From positions 18,558,022-18,622,021 of the forward strand of contig NC_134465.1 of the NCBI RefSeq assembly GCF_047948215.1: a stretch of DNA of 64,000 nt, given 5' to 3'. Positions 1 to 10,800 of this stretch are shown here, one piece after another. Positions within the stretch are counted from its first letter, which is position 1; every line of letters starts with the position of its first letter. Source of the DNA: Lycorma delicatula (taxonomy: Eukaryota; Arthropoda; Insecta; Hemiptera; Fulgoridae). The notes beneath the pieces were generated by a model, which worked only from the letters and a program-made list of their open reading frames with translations, made no database searches and was not told the DNA's origin. The translations under genes and the position numbers were made by a program.

Positions 1-430
1 TGGAAATGCCAACTAAAGGTGTACAACATCCTTGCGGTTTGAGTCTGTTATGCGGTATTGCGTCGTAAGTTTAAACTAGGACTTAACACACAAAATATCT
101 TAAGCAACAATGTAGCGATGTAGTATAAGGTCTTACGATTTCGTAAGCCGTGCGTCTGGATTCAAATATTTGATTAAAACTATCATGTTGCTGCCGTTTG
201 ACGTTCGGCAATTTTATTATTTTACGTTAGATTTTTAATATTTTTTTTATTTCGAACTTAGCAGTCCACATAGGCGTTTTACATCGTTTTAATTTATACG
301 GTAAATTTTAATTGCTAATTTTTATGCAATATAAAAAGTATATAATTTATAAAATTATATAATTTAAAACTGTAAAAGTTATAAATTATATTTTATAAAA
401 AAATAATATTATGTTTTTTTTATAAATTAT
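1..430. other. AT-rich sequence, no gene seen
   Basis: No reading frame or known family is recognisable here. The stretch is AT-rich with several TATA-like runs between about 330 and 440. It may be the body of the 3' untranslated region of the LINE tail that follows, but that is only a guess. Confidence 0.4.
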
Positions 431-490
431 ATAATTTTGTGTCCGGGCGCTAATAACGACACGTCGTTGGCGCCCAGGAAAAACCCAAAA
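431..490 (+). mobile_element. LINE 3'-UTR-like tail with hairpin
   Basis: The segment TTTTGTGTCCGGGCGCT is followed by an inverted GGGCGC...GCGCCC arrangement (445-475), forming a short GC hairpin. The same TTTTGTGTCCGGGCGCT string occurs on the minus strand at about 42,366-42,395, directly downstream of a recognisable LINE C-terminus. This segment is therefore most likely the 3' end of a copy from the same LINE family. The coding part is not visible here. Confidence 0.5.
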
Positions 491-1306
491 ACTGTCAAAT
501 TTTTAAGTAACTTTTTCTTATTATTAATTCAAATATAATTCAACCGTAAAATTAAAAATAAGTTTTCTTACCGAATAATACGAAGTTTTCTATTAAAAAA
601 ATGTTAAGTTTGTTTAGGAGTTGGGGTAAAATATACAGAGACAAATTTTCCATTTTGTATAATATAATAAATAACTAACAACGTAAAATACGGTTTTCAT
701 ATATTCATATCAAAACCACATATTATTCAAACTCGTAAAGTTGAATCCGGGATCGTAAAGTTGAACATGTGGTTATGTAGAAAAATTTTTACGATCAAAA
801 TTTTACTGTACTTCATTTTTCATCATCAAAATACGTTTTCTCTACTCTTCTCAATGACTTCAAAACTTACTTAAACCGTTACACACAGTATACTACTTAA
901 AATATACTCTATTACATTCCACCTGCGATGAGGGAAAAGGGTTAAGACTGCTACGAGATAAATATAAATAACATCCTGTACTGTATTTAGATCCAAGGCT
1001 AAAACTTTGACTTGGATAAAGCCTAACGGAGGTTAAAGCATACGAAGCGTAGACCTACCTGTGGTAAAATATGTTTATGAAAGTTTGTTATCCTTAAAGC
1101 AAGATCATTCACTAAAAACATATACGCGCGGGCATGAGCCGTAAACTTAGAAAATCAATAATAAATAAACATTTATATAAAATAGCTTATTTTCCTTTAA
1201 TTTTCTATTTTATTCATTTATTATATATAAAAGGCTGATTCTCGATTTGAGTTAAACAAATAAATTTACAATAATTTTATCAAACGTGGCCCTTGGTACG
1301 ATTATA
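491..1306. other. AT-rich sequence, no gene seen
   Basis: No convincing open reading frame, RNA gene or recognised repeat. From about 1160 it shows weak similarity to the reverse complement of 1790-1900, so the long hairpin annotated next may once have extended further out. Confidence 0.4.
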
Positions 1307-1790
1307 CAATAAATAATTAAAATATAAAACCCAAAATTACCGACAATATTTTAATGCGGCCTAGCGCTTTCGGAAACGAATTCTATCTACAGGAACTCAA
1401 ATAATTTTTTTTTATTATTAAGTAAAACTTTGTCGTCACGAGTAGAATTGTTATGTAGAGGATGTAAAATATAGAAACGTGGTAGTCATGTGTTAAAATT
1501 GCGTCGACTTAACGTCCTGTCATAATGAATGTATCCATCGTTATAAAATATAAATAACGGTGGAGACATTCATTATAACAGGACGTTAAGTCGACGAAAT
1601 TTCAACATATGATGACCACCTTTATATTTATGTTTTACAGACTTTATATAAACAATTCTACTACGATGACAAAGTTGTAGTTAATAAAAAAAAAGTTTAA
1701 CTTCCTGAAGATGGAATTCATTTCCGAAAGCGCTAGGACGCATTAAAAAATTATTGGTAAATGGGTTTTATAATTTAATTATTTATTACA
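1307..1790. repeat. Long imperfect inverted repeat (hairpin)
   Basis: Two arms of about 237 bp (1307-1544 and 1554-1790) are reverse complements around a 9-nt AT spacer at 1545-1553. The inner stem pairs GTCGACTTAACGTCCTGT with ACAGGACGTTAAGTCGAC almost perfectly. The outer stem pairs TAGCGCTTTCGGAA with TTCCGAAAGCGCTA, and beyond that ATAAAACCC pairs with GGGTTTTAT. Small mismatches and indels lie between these blocks. The structure encodes no protein. It could be a fold-back element or two copies of one repeat inserted head to head. A transcript through it would fold into a long double-stranded stem. Confidence 0.85.
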
Positions 1791-1959
1791 TAAATTTATC
1801 ACAAAAAAATGAAAAAAAATAATGGAAATCATTGTTTTCAGCTTTTATTCTTAAATAAAAAAGTAACTTATTTAACGTTTAGTATGTTTTATTATTTTTC
1901 TTTTAATTTTTAATAATTTTAGTTTTATTTAAAATTAGGTCTCCAACGTATGTTACTAT

Positions 1960-2410
1960 TGTGATGAGGAGAGATGACTGCCCGGGAGTTCAATATAATG
2001 GCGTTTTCCAACGTAGGAATACATCTAAATACCTAGGATACCTAGGTGTGTATCTAAATCGCCGTCTGACGTGGAGGAGTCATAATCAACGATAAAAGGG
2101 CGCGCACCAAAACACTAAATTAAGGGAGATGTACTAATCGCTAGGTAAGAGATCGCAACTATCATTATCTAACAAGCAATTGCTGTACTCAGCAGTCCTG
2201 AAACAGATTTGGACCTACGGAATCTAAAAGCGGGATACGACAAGCGAGAACGACATCGATGTCGTACAGCAACTCCAGAATAAACTATTCAGAAACACAA
2301 GAGAAGCGCCATGATTTGTGAAAAACACTGAAATTGAATGAAAGGCATGAAAGGCGGTTAACCTCCTGGATAACGGCAAGGACGTTCGGCGCCTAAGGTG
2401 ACTATACATA
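1960..2410 (+). pseudogene. Jockey-like LINE reverse transcriptase remnant
   Basis: Forward-strand translation shows KYLGYLGVYLNRRLTW (from about 2027), the segment following the polymerase core in Jockey-type non-LTR reverse transcriptases (usually 'YLGV-LD-RLTW'). About 50 codons on comes LLYSAVLKQIWTYGI (from about 2185), matching the usual 'LLYK-ILKP-WTYG' block. A further stretch ends in NKLFRNTREAP. Stop codons and frame changes separate the blocks, so the element is dead. Only the C-terminal thumb portion survives; the polymerase active site and endonuclease are absent. Confidence 0.75.
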
Positions 2411-2699
2411 TTAGATACGTAATTTTTCCGACATTTCAGCTGAATCGGCTCAAATCATCATAAATAAATTTTAATCGTAAATTCTTCATTTCGTATCGCT
2501 ACTTACTTCGGTTGGTTCTTTGATTTGTTTCGGTTTCATCGCTTGATTAGATATTCTTCGGTAAGAAAATGTTTTGGTGGTTTCTTTGCATTAAATTTTA
2601 CGAACGTGATAATTGTTCTTTCGACCGAACTGAATATACATATTTATGTTTATTAAATATTTACATATACTATAAATAAGAAATGTGTACGTACAAATA
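2411..2699. other. No gene seen
   Basis: AT-rich sequence with no open frame of note and no repeat recognised from elsewhere in the window. Confidence 0.35.
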
Positions 2700-2970
2700 C
2701 ATATACATTTTCGGCTTTTTTGGACACTTTTAGTCCGGTCGATTGCAATCAAAAGGGGAGGTGCAAAACTAGATGTTAGAGCAGTGCTAAATCCAAAATT
2801 TCAACATCCTAAAGCTAATCTTTTTTGAGTTATGCGACATACGTTCGTACGTATGTCGCATAACGTCACGTCGAAACTAGTCAAAATGGATTCAGGGATG
2901 GTGAAAATAGATATTTCCGTTGAAATCTGAAAATCGTAATTTTTGGCGATTACAATACAATGGGGGCAGG
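2700..2970 (+). repeat. RF-1 repeat fragment (3' half)
   Basis: This matches the 3' half of the RF-1 family seen at about 40.1, 47, 52.1 and 59.6 kb. Shared landmarks are TTTTTGGACACTTTTAGTC, the GATTGCAATCAAAAGG palindromic region, ATCCAAAATTTCAACATCCT and the block GTCACG...CGAAACTAGTCAAAATGGAT. It stops in the GCGATTACAATAC region, just before the terminal inverted repeat seen in other copies. The mariner-type remnant follows almost immediately, so that element may have replaced the RF-1 end. Confidence 0.75.
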
Positions 2971-2995
2971 CAGATCCTCGTGGGTCGGTGATCCT

Positions 2996-4130
2996 TTTCA
3001 GTAGCCTACGTGGTTTTGCAGTGCGCATGTATTTTGAAAACAACCGATTTGCGATCGCGATACAAAAAAAACGTTTTGTACGGGGGACGGTTCAACATTA
3101 CGCTCGACAATGACGTTCATAATGTGAACAAAATTCGGTCCTGAGTTAGGCGGTTGCAGAAAATTGGTAGCAAATTTAAGATGTACACATGGCCGACGCA
3201 GGTCCATCAGAAGATCAAAAAAGGTGCACCTGGTGAGAGCAGCGATCGAGCAATAGCCAAGAAGTTCTGCTCACATGTTGCCTTGGGTAAGTCAGACAAA
3301 TATTTCAGACGGTTTTTCCATTTAGATTGAATTTTCAACCCCTCAAAATAATGATGTATCAAGAATTAAGCCCGGCACACTAGACCAACCGCCAAAATTT
3401 GTGTAAGCAAATGCTTGCAAAGAACACTTCCCAGGCAACATTCTTCAGTAACGACGAGACACTCCGATGGAGAAATTTCCGCTACTGGGCCTTAAATGAT
3501 TCCCGAATTATTTATTAAAAACCGCTAAATTCACCCTAAACTAACAGTACGGTGCCGTATCACATTCTAGGGTGATAAGCCCGTACTTCTTCGGCGAGAC
3601 CGTGACCGTGAATTCCAGACGTTATGTCTCAATGTTGCGAAATTTTCTGCAGCCCAGGATGGAAAAAATTGTTGAAGAAGAGGGACTACTGGGTGAATTG
3701 CGGTACCAACAGGATGGGGCTACAGCTCATACTGCCCAAATTCACTCAATGTTTTGAGAGATATTTTTCACGGACGTCTGGTCTCTCAGAGGGGTGATGT
3801 GTGGTGGCATGCGCGGTCATCCGATTTGATATGTCATTCTTTCTTTGGGGATATCTGAAAGAAAAGTTGTTTTAACGTCACCATCACACCCTATTATTGA
3901 AGAAATTAACGTCATATTCAGCGATATATATGAACGAGCTGTACAAAACTTTAGAGATCGTCTCACCAACAGTAAATTGTTGCTAACGGCTGCTATCTTG
4001 AAGAAATTATTTTCAAAACTCGATATTAAGTGGTATGTACTGCTAATTATGAAAATAAAAACTTTTTTTCTCTACATACCCCCGTAATTCTCAAAATTGC
4101 TTAATCGGTTCTGCCGCATCCTGTATAAGT
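2996..4130 (+). mobile_element. Degenerate mariner-like transposase remnant
   Basis: This is a broken Tc1/mariner-superfamily transposase on the forward strand. Frame-shifted blocks follow in the correct order. First comes a helix-turn-helix-like region around 3060-3290. Next is TFFSNDETLRWRNFRYW (about 3440), containing the first catalytic Asp region. Then ISPYFFGETVTVNSRRY and MLRNFLQPRM lead to QQDGATAHT with the second Asp (3572-3740), and degraded sequence with FFGDI comes near 3845. Many stops and frameshifts interrupt the roughly 340-codon protein, so it cannot make a transposase. The terminal repeats were not resolved; the right end may be near the CGGTTCTGCCGCATCCTGTA stretch at 4108-4127. 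Confidence 0.8.
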
Positions 4131-4290
4131 ATGAACATAAGCAAATTCATACATATAAATCATATTTTATTAGGGATAATCTTAACGAAAATAAGAAAAT
4201 ATTAATTTTAAAAAAATGAGTCGAATAATTTTATGTATTTCTTAAAATTTCGAAATGTTTTTCTAATATTGCGTAATGATTACACCTCTT

Positions 4291-4442
4291 AATAAAGATG
4301 CGGCGTCTCGGCCTTCAATCCTGAGGTCCTGCGTTCGAATCCCGGTCAGACATGCCATTTCACACGCTCTACAAATAATTCATCTCAGCCACCAAAGCAA
4401 CACCTAACGGTGGACCCGGAAGTTAAAAAAAATAAATAAATA
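4291..4442 (+). mobile_element. SINE-A copy, 5' truncated
   Basis: A tRNA-derived SINE. The B box GCGTTCGAATCCCGGTCAG is clear; the A-box half is shortened to GCGGCGTCTCGGCC. The typical body follows (GCCATTTCACACGCT, AACACCTAACGGTGG), ending in AGTTAAAAAAAATAAATAAA. It matches five other copies in the window. Confidence 0.85.
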
Positions 4443-5019
4443 AGAACTGCTAGATCTATTTATTGTCTTAATATAAAACGAAAATATTTTGATGCAAAAT
4501 AAAATTACCAGTCAACACGTTCTGAATCGTTTTTATTTTACTCGTATTTTTTTGTAAAATCAACAAATTTTTAACGTAAACTGTTTTAATGAGAATAAAT
4601 GTTTTAAATCATCTTACATTAAGCGTGTAAATATAATACTAAGTGAAAGAATATAATTTATACCGCTATAAAAATACAAAATAAAACTAAAAAGTATATA
4701 AAAATTGTGAAAATATAAAATAAAATTTTATATTACTCAGACAATGCGGTCTTCTAACACACGTAAAAAAAGTAGGTTGAAAAAATAGAAAAAAGTTCCT
4801 TAAATAGAACAAGTGTTTCATTTCCTTACCGTGTCCTAAATAACCAAACGTGATTTCTTTTTTTATTTCAAACGTAACTTTCACGTAAATTATTTAGAAA
4901 ATTTAACGGGTTATATATTATTTATAACCTGTAAAAGAAGGTATTCTTTCGTATTTAAATGACGTAAGTACCATATAAGAAATAAACTTGAAATAGTATT
5001 ATTATAAATACCTACATAC

Positions 5020-5073
<54 letters not shown>

Positions 5074-6120
5074 CACTCATATACAACAATATCTTATTAA
5101 GAAAATAATTACAGCATTTACGTTACATCTTAGCGGATATATTTGACTCAAAAACTCGGTTCAAAATAAGTATAAAAAAAGGGGTCCATATCTTTTTTAA
5201 CTCCGAGGCATTTACCTTTTACTTTGTAAAAATTTTATCTAAAGGAATTTCCTGCAAAATAGAGAATAAAAAAAAATTATGCAGTTATAAAAGAATTTAA
5301 TAAAAGTAATTCTGCGTAATACATATTTGATTCTTGATCTTACTCGATTTAGGCTTTTTGATACCAATATTTTTCATTAAATATAAATAAAGTAGTATTA
5401 TTCATTAAAATTTGGAAATCTCAAATGACACGCAAGGTATGCGTGGCTTGCTGGTCCGGCACGAGAAATATCTAACACAAACAAACGGTACAGCACATAA
5501 ACTGTGCCGTTCGGCGAAGAAAACGTTTCCTTTATATGAATTAATATGTTTTATTAATACATATATTTTTATAACAAAGAATGATGAAAAAAATTATAAT
5601 ACTGTTTATAAAAAGTGAAAAACAAATTACCAAAACGATTGGAACAGAGATCGATTTATTGGTATGGGACACCCTGTTGCGATACACTATCACTTCCACT
5701 GTACCACTGAATGAGCCGAAACTAGTTCAGATATCCGAGATAAAACTTCTGCGCATCTATGTACTCATTTTTTCTAAACATTGACAAATAGCTATTTAGA
5801 TCAATAATTTTATTGTTTTTAAATAATCTACGGTATTTAAATTATAAAGCCTAATTCTTTAAATCACATCGACTTTTCGAAGTCTACGATGTGCCAACAA
5901 CTTATCAACTTATAACAGCGCTATATTCTTAAAAATATTGAAAGATTATAATTATCTTATTTTTCACATAAGTTTTTTGAAAAAAAATTTATTATCTTAC
6001 AACTATATAAAGAGACAATGTCTTTTTCGTTTCAGCCCGATAACCGCGAAAACTACTGAACCATTTTGAGATTTTAACTGTGGGTTTCTTAGGACTCCCG
6101 GAATTATTCCCTTACAAAAG
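4443..6120. other. AT-rich intergenic sequence, no gene seen
   Basis: Only short chance reading frames are present (for example 4687-4884 minus, 5412-5784 plus). They have no recognisable domain and a composition like the surrounding DNA. A long (AT)n microsatellite lies inside and is listed separately. Confidence 0.45.
5022..5071. repeat. (AT)n microsatellite
   Basis: About 25 uninterrupted AT dinucleotides. Such runs are prone to length change and can extrude as hairpins. Confidence 0.97.
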
Positions 6121-6124
6121 CGGA

Positions 6125-6400
6125 GGATGCACTGGAATCATATTGCGGATAAGTTCCTGTGCATACCCAGCTCATTTATAATCAAATTATTCGTCCTCTT
6201 TTCCGTCCATGCGACATGGGACATTCTAATGAAGGCCCGCATTTCGAATACGTCAATTATCCTCCGGTCTTCTACCTTGATCGTTAAGGTCTCAAGGCCG
6301 TACACGACTACTCGGAAAACTAGTCCTGAAGCACTCGCAGCTTTGTATTTCTCGTGATTGTCTGATACTTTCAAATAGCAATCAACTTCATAAGCGCATC
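6125..6400 (-). pseudogene. LINE reverse transcriptase C-terminal fragment
   Basis: The reverse strand encodes VVVYGLETLTIKVEDRR followed by IIDVFEMRAFIRMSHVAWTE and then KRTNN. This is the conserved block after the polymerase domain of many insect LINEs (normally 'YGSETWTL---RR-LEAFEMW--RRMLRI-W--K-TNE'). Here Ser is replaced by Leu and Trp by Leu, and the usual RRM and W-D residues are altered, so this is an old copy. Upstream polymerase motifs are missing. The frame is open for about 78 codons but covers only a small part of the original protein. Confidence 0.75.
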
Positions 6401-6782
6401 CGTTTTCAACTTCGTAAGGGGAGGGGGGATGAAACCCCCCTTCCCAATTAAACTGTTGTGGTTCCTAAATATACGAAACTGTCAAGCTTTTCGAAATCAC
6501 ACAGCGTAACACTGAGTGGATGATTGTTGACTTGTCAACGATCATAACCTTTTCTGATTTTTAATTTCAGCCCTATTATCCTACGCTGCCATAAAAAAAT
6601 AAGCCTTTCTAGGAAAGAAATCTGCGTTTAAAAAAATGAACAAAAATTACAAATACAGGGTAAAAAGAAAGAATATTTTTTCTTCTCTTATTAGAACAGG
6701 AATAGAAAGAAATACATAATGAGATTTTTTAATGAAAGCTCTAGCTCTATGTACTTTTACGCTAAATGAATAAAAAAATAAA
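6401..6782. other. No gene seen; small GC hairpin
   Basis: The stretch holds AGGGGGGATGAAACCCCCC at about 6425-6443, a short hairpin-forming sequence, and otherwise unclassified DNA. Confidence 0.35.
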
Positions 6783-7114
6783 TATTATTACGCTACCTAC
6801 CCGGATGGTCTAGTGGTGAACGCGTCTTCTAATATCAGCTGATTTAGAAGTCGAGAGTTCCAGCGTTCAAGTCCTAGTAAAGTCAGTTATTTTTACACGG
6901 ATTTGAATTCGTGGATACCGGTGTTCTTTGGTGGTTGAGAGGGTGTTTCAATTAACAACCACATATCTCAGGGATGGTCGAAGTGAGACTGTACAAGACT
7001 ACACTTCATTTATACACTCATACAAATCATCCTCATTTATCCTCTGAAGTATTATCTGAAAGGTGATTACTGGAGGCTAAACAGGAAAAGAAAAAAAAAG
7101 GTATTATGACGCTA
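6783..7114 (+). mobile_element. SINE-B copy with target-site duplication
   Basis: A near full-length tRNA-derived SINE. The A-box-like TGGTCTAGTGGTGAACGCG lies near 6807 and the B-box-like GCGTTCAAGTCCTAG near 6863. The body carries GTGGATACCGGTGTTCTTTG and GACTGTACAAGACTACACT, and the 3' end is GGAGGCTAAACAGGAAAAG. It is flanked by TATTATTACGCTA (6783-6795) and TATTATGACGCTA (7102-7114), a 13-bp target duplication with one mismatch. This supports insertion by LINE-driven retrotransposition. The tRNA-like head is not a functional tRNA. Confidence 0.92.
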
Positions 7115-8120
7115 AATTTTATAATTAATTTTTATATTTTGACGATTAGTTTAGCCTACATATCATTACACTAGAACGATCCAATATTACGAAACGATGA
7201 GAAAAAATTTATAAATTAATATCGAATTCGTAGACAACGTAATTTTTATTTAACAAAAAAATATTCTATTTAATTTTTCCGAAAAAAAATCTGACAAACG
7301 TCCTACAAATAATAAAAATGAATGAAGTACACGATTTGAATATATATGTCAACATCCAATTGTCTCTAAGGTATTTTTCGATAACACATGACAAATGACA
7401 ATAACACAGTAATTATATGGCTTCTAATTGAATACGTAATTGGTCCCTCAGTTGCAAATCTACTGAATATTCAATGTTGCGTTAAATGTAAGAGAGCGTA
7501 CAGTTCAACATAATTACAACTTGTTTTAGTAAAACATTTATTATTATTATTATTATAATTAATAACAATTATATTAACTGTAATAGAGTTATTTATGAAG
7601 AAAATAATAAACTTTCAGGATATGTTCTACTGTTGAAAATAAATAAAAAATTCCATAAAACATAGGCTTCGTTAACGAGTGTCGCCTTAAGATTTCGCCC
7701 TGATTTCTGCACCTTGGATAAAATTAAACCAGACTGTAATTTTAGTACTAAAATTAATGATTAAATTTAGTGGATTTCCGTGAAATCTGACCTTAAAAAA
7801 AAGATCAAAAACTATATTTTTAAAATTTTTGAGACATCTGGGGTAAAAGATATAACATTAGGGTCGAAAAAACATTATCTTAGTTTTGTATAAAATAACT
7901 TTGTTAGATATATAATAAACACGTAAAAATTTTAAACATAACTTTTACAGAATTTATTCTCTAAATTTAAGTAAAACGGTACGGTAAAGAAAACAAAATA
8001 AAAAAATAAGAATTAACTACTCAGTAGATCAGTAGTATATCAGAAAATAAGAAGCGGAGAAACGTATGTCATAATATATGTATAAGGGAGCTATAATTCC
8101 CTTTAAAAATCTGACAGTCC
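7115..8120. other. AT-rich sequence, no gene seen
   Basis: No reading frame above background and no recognised repeat. Short ATT and TTA runs near 7550 are low complexity. Confidence 0.4.
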
Positions 8121-8870
8121 TACAAACACAGTTGTAGGACTTTACCGTCACGCTGCTTTTCTCTGATGCACGGCACACAACTTAGTTTAAAATATTGATC
8201 GTTTTATTTAAATATATTTTTTATTTATTTATTTTTTTTTACCTCCGGATCCACCGTTACGCATTCTTCAGAGGATGAGATGAATGATATGTAGCGTGTG
8301 TGAAAATGCCACACCTGACTGCGACTGTAACGGACTAGCGGCCACTTTAAATGCTTTTTTACGCTTTAAATATTATTCGTTTATTTAATTCTACCGCTCA
8401 CCTGTGAAATCAAAATATAGCAGACGACTCTATAAAAGCATTTTCGGGGTGGGAGTGCGATTTTGAAAATTTTCTTTTGCAAATATCATTTTTTAATCGT
8501 TAACAAATGTTGCCTAAGAAAAATAAGACCTTAGGTAAGCGAAATCTCGAGATATTGAGGGTGACCTTGCGCTGAAGCCTCACCACCTTGACTTTTTAAG
8601 TTGAAAATTTAACGTCATCAATGCCCCATATATAAAAGTAATCCGAACAATTTTGGTGAAGATCGGTCCAGTAGTTCTAAAGATACAAGGTGATTTACAA
8701 TGCGACTCCGAACTCACACACGTACATACGAATATTAACATCCAGAAAATTACTATCCGGTTTTTTTGGGTCGCTTATGTGTCAATACGTCAAGATCTGA
8801 CGAAAACCGCATATGCCCAAATTGGATCGATAACAGTATTTTCAAATTTACAAATTTAATTTTTTGGTTT
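8121..8870 (+). repeat. RF-3 repeat, copy 1
   Basis: This is similar to 61,994-62,950 in the same orientation. Shared blocks are TTGTAGGACTTTACCGTCAC near the left end, TTTTTAATCGTTAACAAATG, AATGCCCCATATA, CGGTCCAGTAGTTC, the CGTACATACGAA block and GCATATGCCCAAAT at the right end. Short words flank an internal SINE-A insertion. No protein is encoded. The class is unknown; the CCCCATATA...CGGTCCAGTAGTTC core recurs weakly at about 10,175-10,240, so other relatives exist. Confidence 0.75.
8229..8345 (-). mobile_element. SINE-A copy nested in RF-3
   Basis: A reverse-strand SINE-A. The poly-T/CCTCCGGATCCACCGTTA start is the 3' tail, and GTAGCGTGTGTGAAAATGCC is the diagnostic body. The tRNA-like head is badly eroded after position 8310, so the B box is hardly recognisable. 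Confidence 0.75.
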
Positions 8871-9189
8871 TGATATAAGTAGCTAGCTAACAGATGTTGA
8901 AATGAACCTGTATTCATTATTGGATGAAGTTTTGCGTGTATTTATCAGTAACCTTAAAAAAGTTTAAATTATAAGTTCAAAAAATAAAAAAGTATTAAAG
9001 AAATCAAAATTTAAAAAAAAATTATTAATTTAGATTAAAAAAAGTAAACCCTCACTTAGAAACCTGATTTTCTTTTTTAACTTAGTTAAAAAACCGTAAT
9101 CTATGAAAATGAAGAACAATGTTTTTTAACTTAAAAAGAGTAGAAATAATATTTCGGGAAATAAAAACGAATAAAGGAAAAACAAACCA
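8871..9189. other. No gene seen
   Basis: AT-rich, A-rich on the forward strand, with no recognised element. Confidence 0.35.
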
Positions 9190-9840
9190 TTTAAGGCGCG
9201 ACATCATAATTATACAACTTCCAGGATTGCAGTCGCAAATTTAATAGAAAAATGTCAACGCGATGGTATCGTTTTATATGATAAAAAGCCTAGCCGACAC
9301 GGAATAGATGAAATTATTTGAAAGGAACGTTAGCAGAAATTTCTATTAATAATCAACAATCGGCGACAGCGATTGACGAAATAATCATTTATCTAGGTGG
9401 TCGGCACAAACAGTATTAAAAATACATAAATACCATCACAACAAGATACAATTAGTACAAGAACGTATTGAATTTTGATAGGAGGACTGAACTAAGTGAA
9501 ATTTTAACACAGAGATTAACAGCAAGAAATATTGTTCGCTTCAAGATATTAATTCACTGACAAAGAATCATTTAATTTACACGGGGCTGTTAACAAACAT
9601 AGTACTAAGTACTGGTCCACGAAATCCCCTCAACGGTAAAAGTCATATCCATCATCCAAAGCGGTTAAATGTTGGACTGGCATAATAAGTGAAACACTTC
9701 TTGGATCATTTCTCATTAATGGTAACTTAAATAGTGAAATGCACTAACTTTTTTAAACGAGCAGATAATTTCAGCTCTCAAGAATTTGAATCATAGTTCG
9801 CAGAACAAACGAATACAATTTAACGGTTCTAAAACTAAAA
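9190..9840 (+). mobile_element. Degenerate mariner-like transposase remnant
   Basis: The blocks of an insect Tc1/mariner-type transposase appear in order on the forward strand. NNQQSATAIDEIIIYL (about 9350) matches a helix-turn-helix section. The words KYHHNKIQLVQERIEF (about 9425) follow after a frameshift. Then come VNKHSTKYWSTKSPQ (9590) and VKCWTGIISETLLGSFLING (9665), which correspond to the region after the first catalytic Asp ('VNKHN-RYWS-ENPH', 'VNVWCGI----IGPYFI-G'). Frames change at least three times. The first and second catalytic segments are not intact, and nothing convincing remains after 9800. Confidence 0.75.
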
Positions 9841-10330
9841 TAAAAACCCTTTCAGGTTTAATTTCAGGATCCATAATTTAAAAAAAATTGTAAACATTTC
9901 TTGATGCTCCATATATGAAGTATACAATTAAAAAAAACGTTTTGAAAAATATTGAAACCGGAGGGAGATAGAGCAAAAGAACAAAAAACATATATTTCAA
10001 TTTTAAGAGAGGTTGATTTTTGAAAAAAACAAATTATTTGGGTTATTTATATATACATTGTAGGTAAGAAATGTGCTTTAATAAAATTATCTTTATAATG
10101 AATCTTAAGAAAATCGAAATTCGTTTTTTTGTAATACACTCTCCAAAACGAATTTTGAAAAATAAATATGATCAACGCCCCATATATGGAAATATTTAAG
10201 CCGAATTTGAAGAAAATCGGTTTGGTCAAACCTGAGGTATAAGGCCAAAAGCACTGAGACACACAAACGTATGCGCATATATGTTATCTTGGTCTAGATG
10301 AACTAGTCGGTGAGTGGATGATAATACGTG
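9841..10330. other. Unclassified sequence with a weak RF-3-like core
   Basis: At about 10,170-10,265 the words GCCCCATATATGG, AAAATCGGTTTGGTC and ACACACAAACGTATGCGCAT follow in the same order as related words in RF-3. This suggests a distant relative. No gene is seen. Confidence 0.4.
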
Positions 10331-10339
10331 GAACACGTT

Positions 10340-10800
10340 GTGTTCCACTGTTTACGTTGGGAACCCTTCAGGCATAACTGCAGACATCTGGGTCCTCTCA
10401 CACCAGAAAATATAATAGAGAAGATACTTTACAACGAGTTCCATATGTCGTATGGTCACTCGTATTATTAAGACCAAGGAGTCAGATGCGAGGACAGAAT
10501 AATCTGAGAAAGTCCTAAGCATTCCAGCTGCTAGGTGAAGAATATGACCGGTGTGAAAGGGGGGGGGGATTGACAGCCTTCTGCGAAGCCGTAGTTCGTT
10601 CACGTTTGCGTGGATGGGCTACGGTGATGATGCACGAAGACTCTCGAACCCCTGAGCCTGGAGGCACCCCCGGGAGCTGAGAGTGTTTCATTGTGGCCCG
10701 GCCCCGGTGGGGAGAAGTGGTGAGATAGCAGTTTTAGTCGGTAGGGTACAGGTATAAATACGCTCTTAACATCTAGCGGAACCTGTGCGAGTCAGACACT
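10340..10800 (+). mobile_element. R1-like LINE C-terminus and 3' UTR remnant
   Basis: This GC-richer island stands out from its surroundings. The forward translation contains GPLTPENIIEKILYNE (from about 10,390), resembling the C-terminal tail of R1-type LINEs ('LTPENLVE-ML-SE'). A decayed stretch and a GC-rich untranslated-like part (GAGGCACCCCCGGGAGCTGA) follow. Comparable GC islands at 34.4 and 44.3-45.4 kb support a retroelement origin. The identification rests on short motifs and base composition. Confidence 0.5.
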
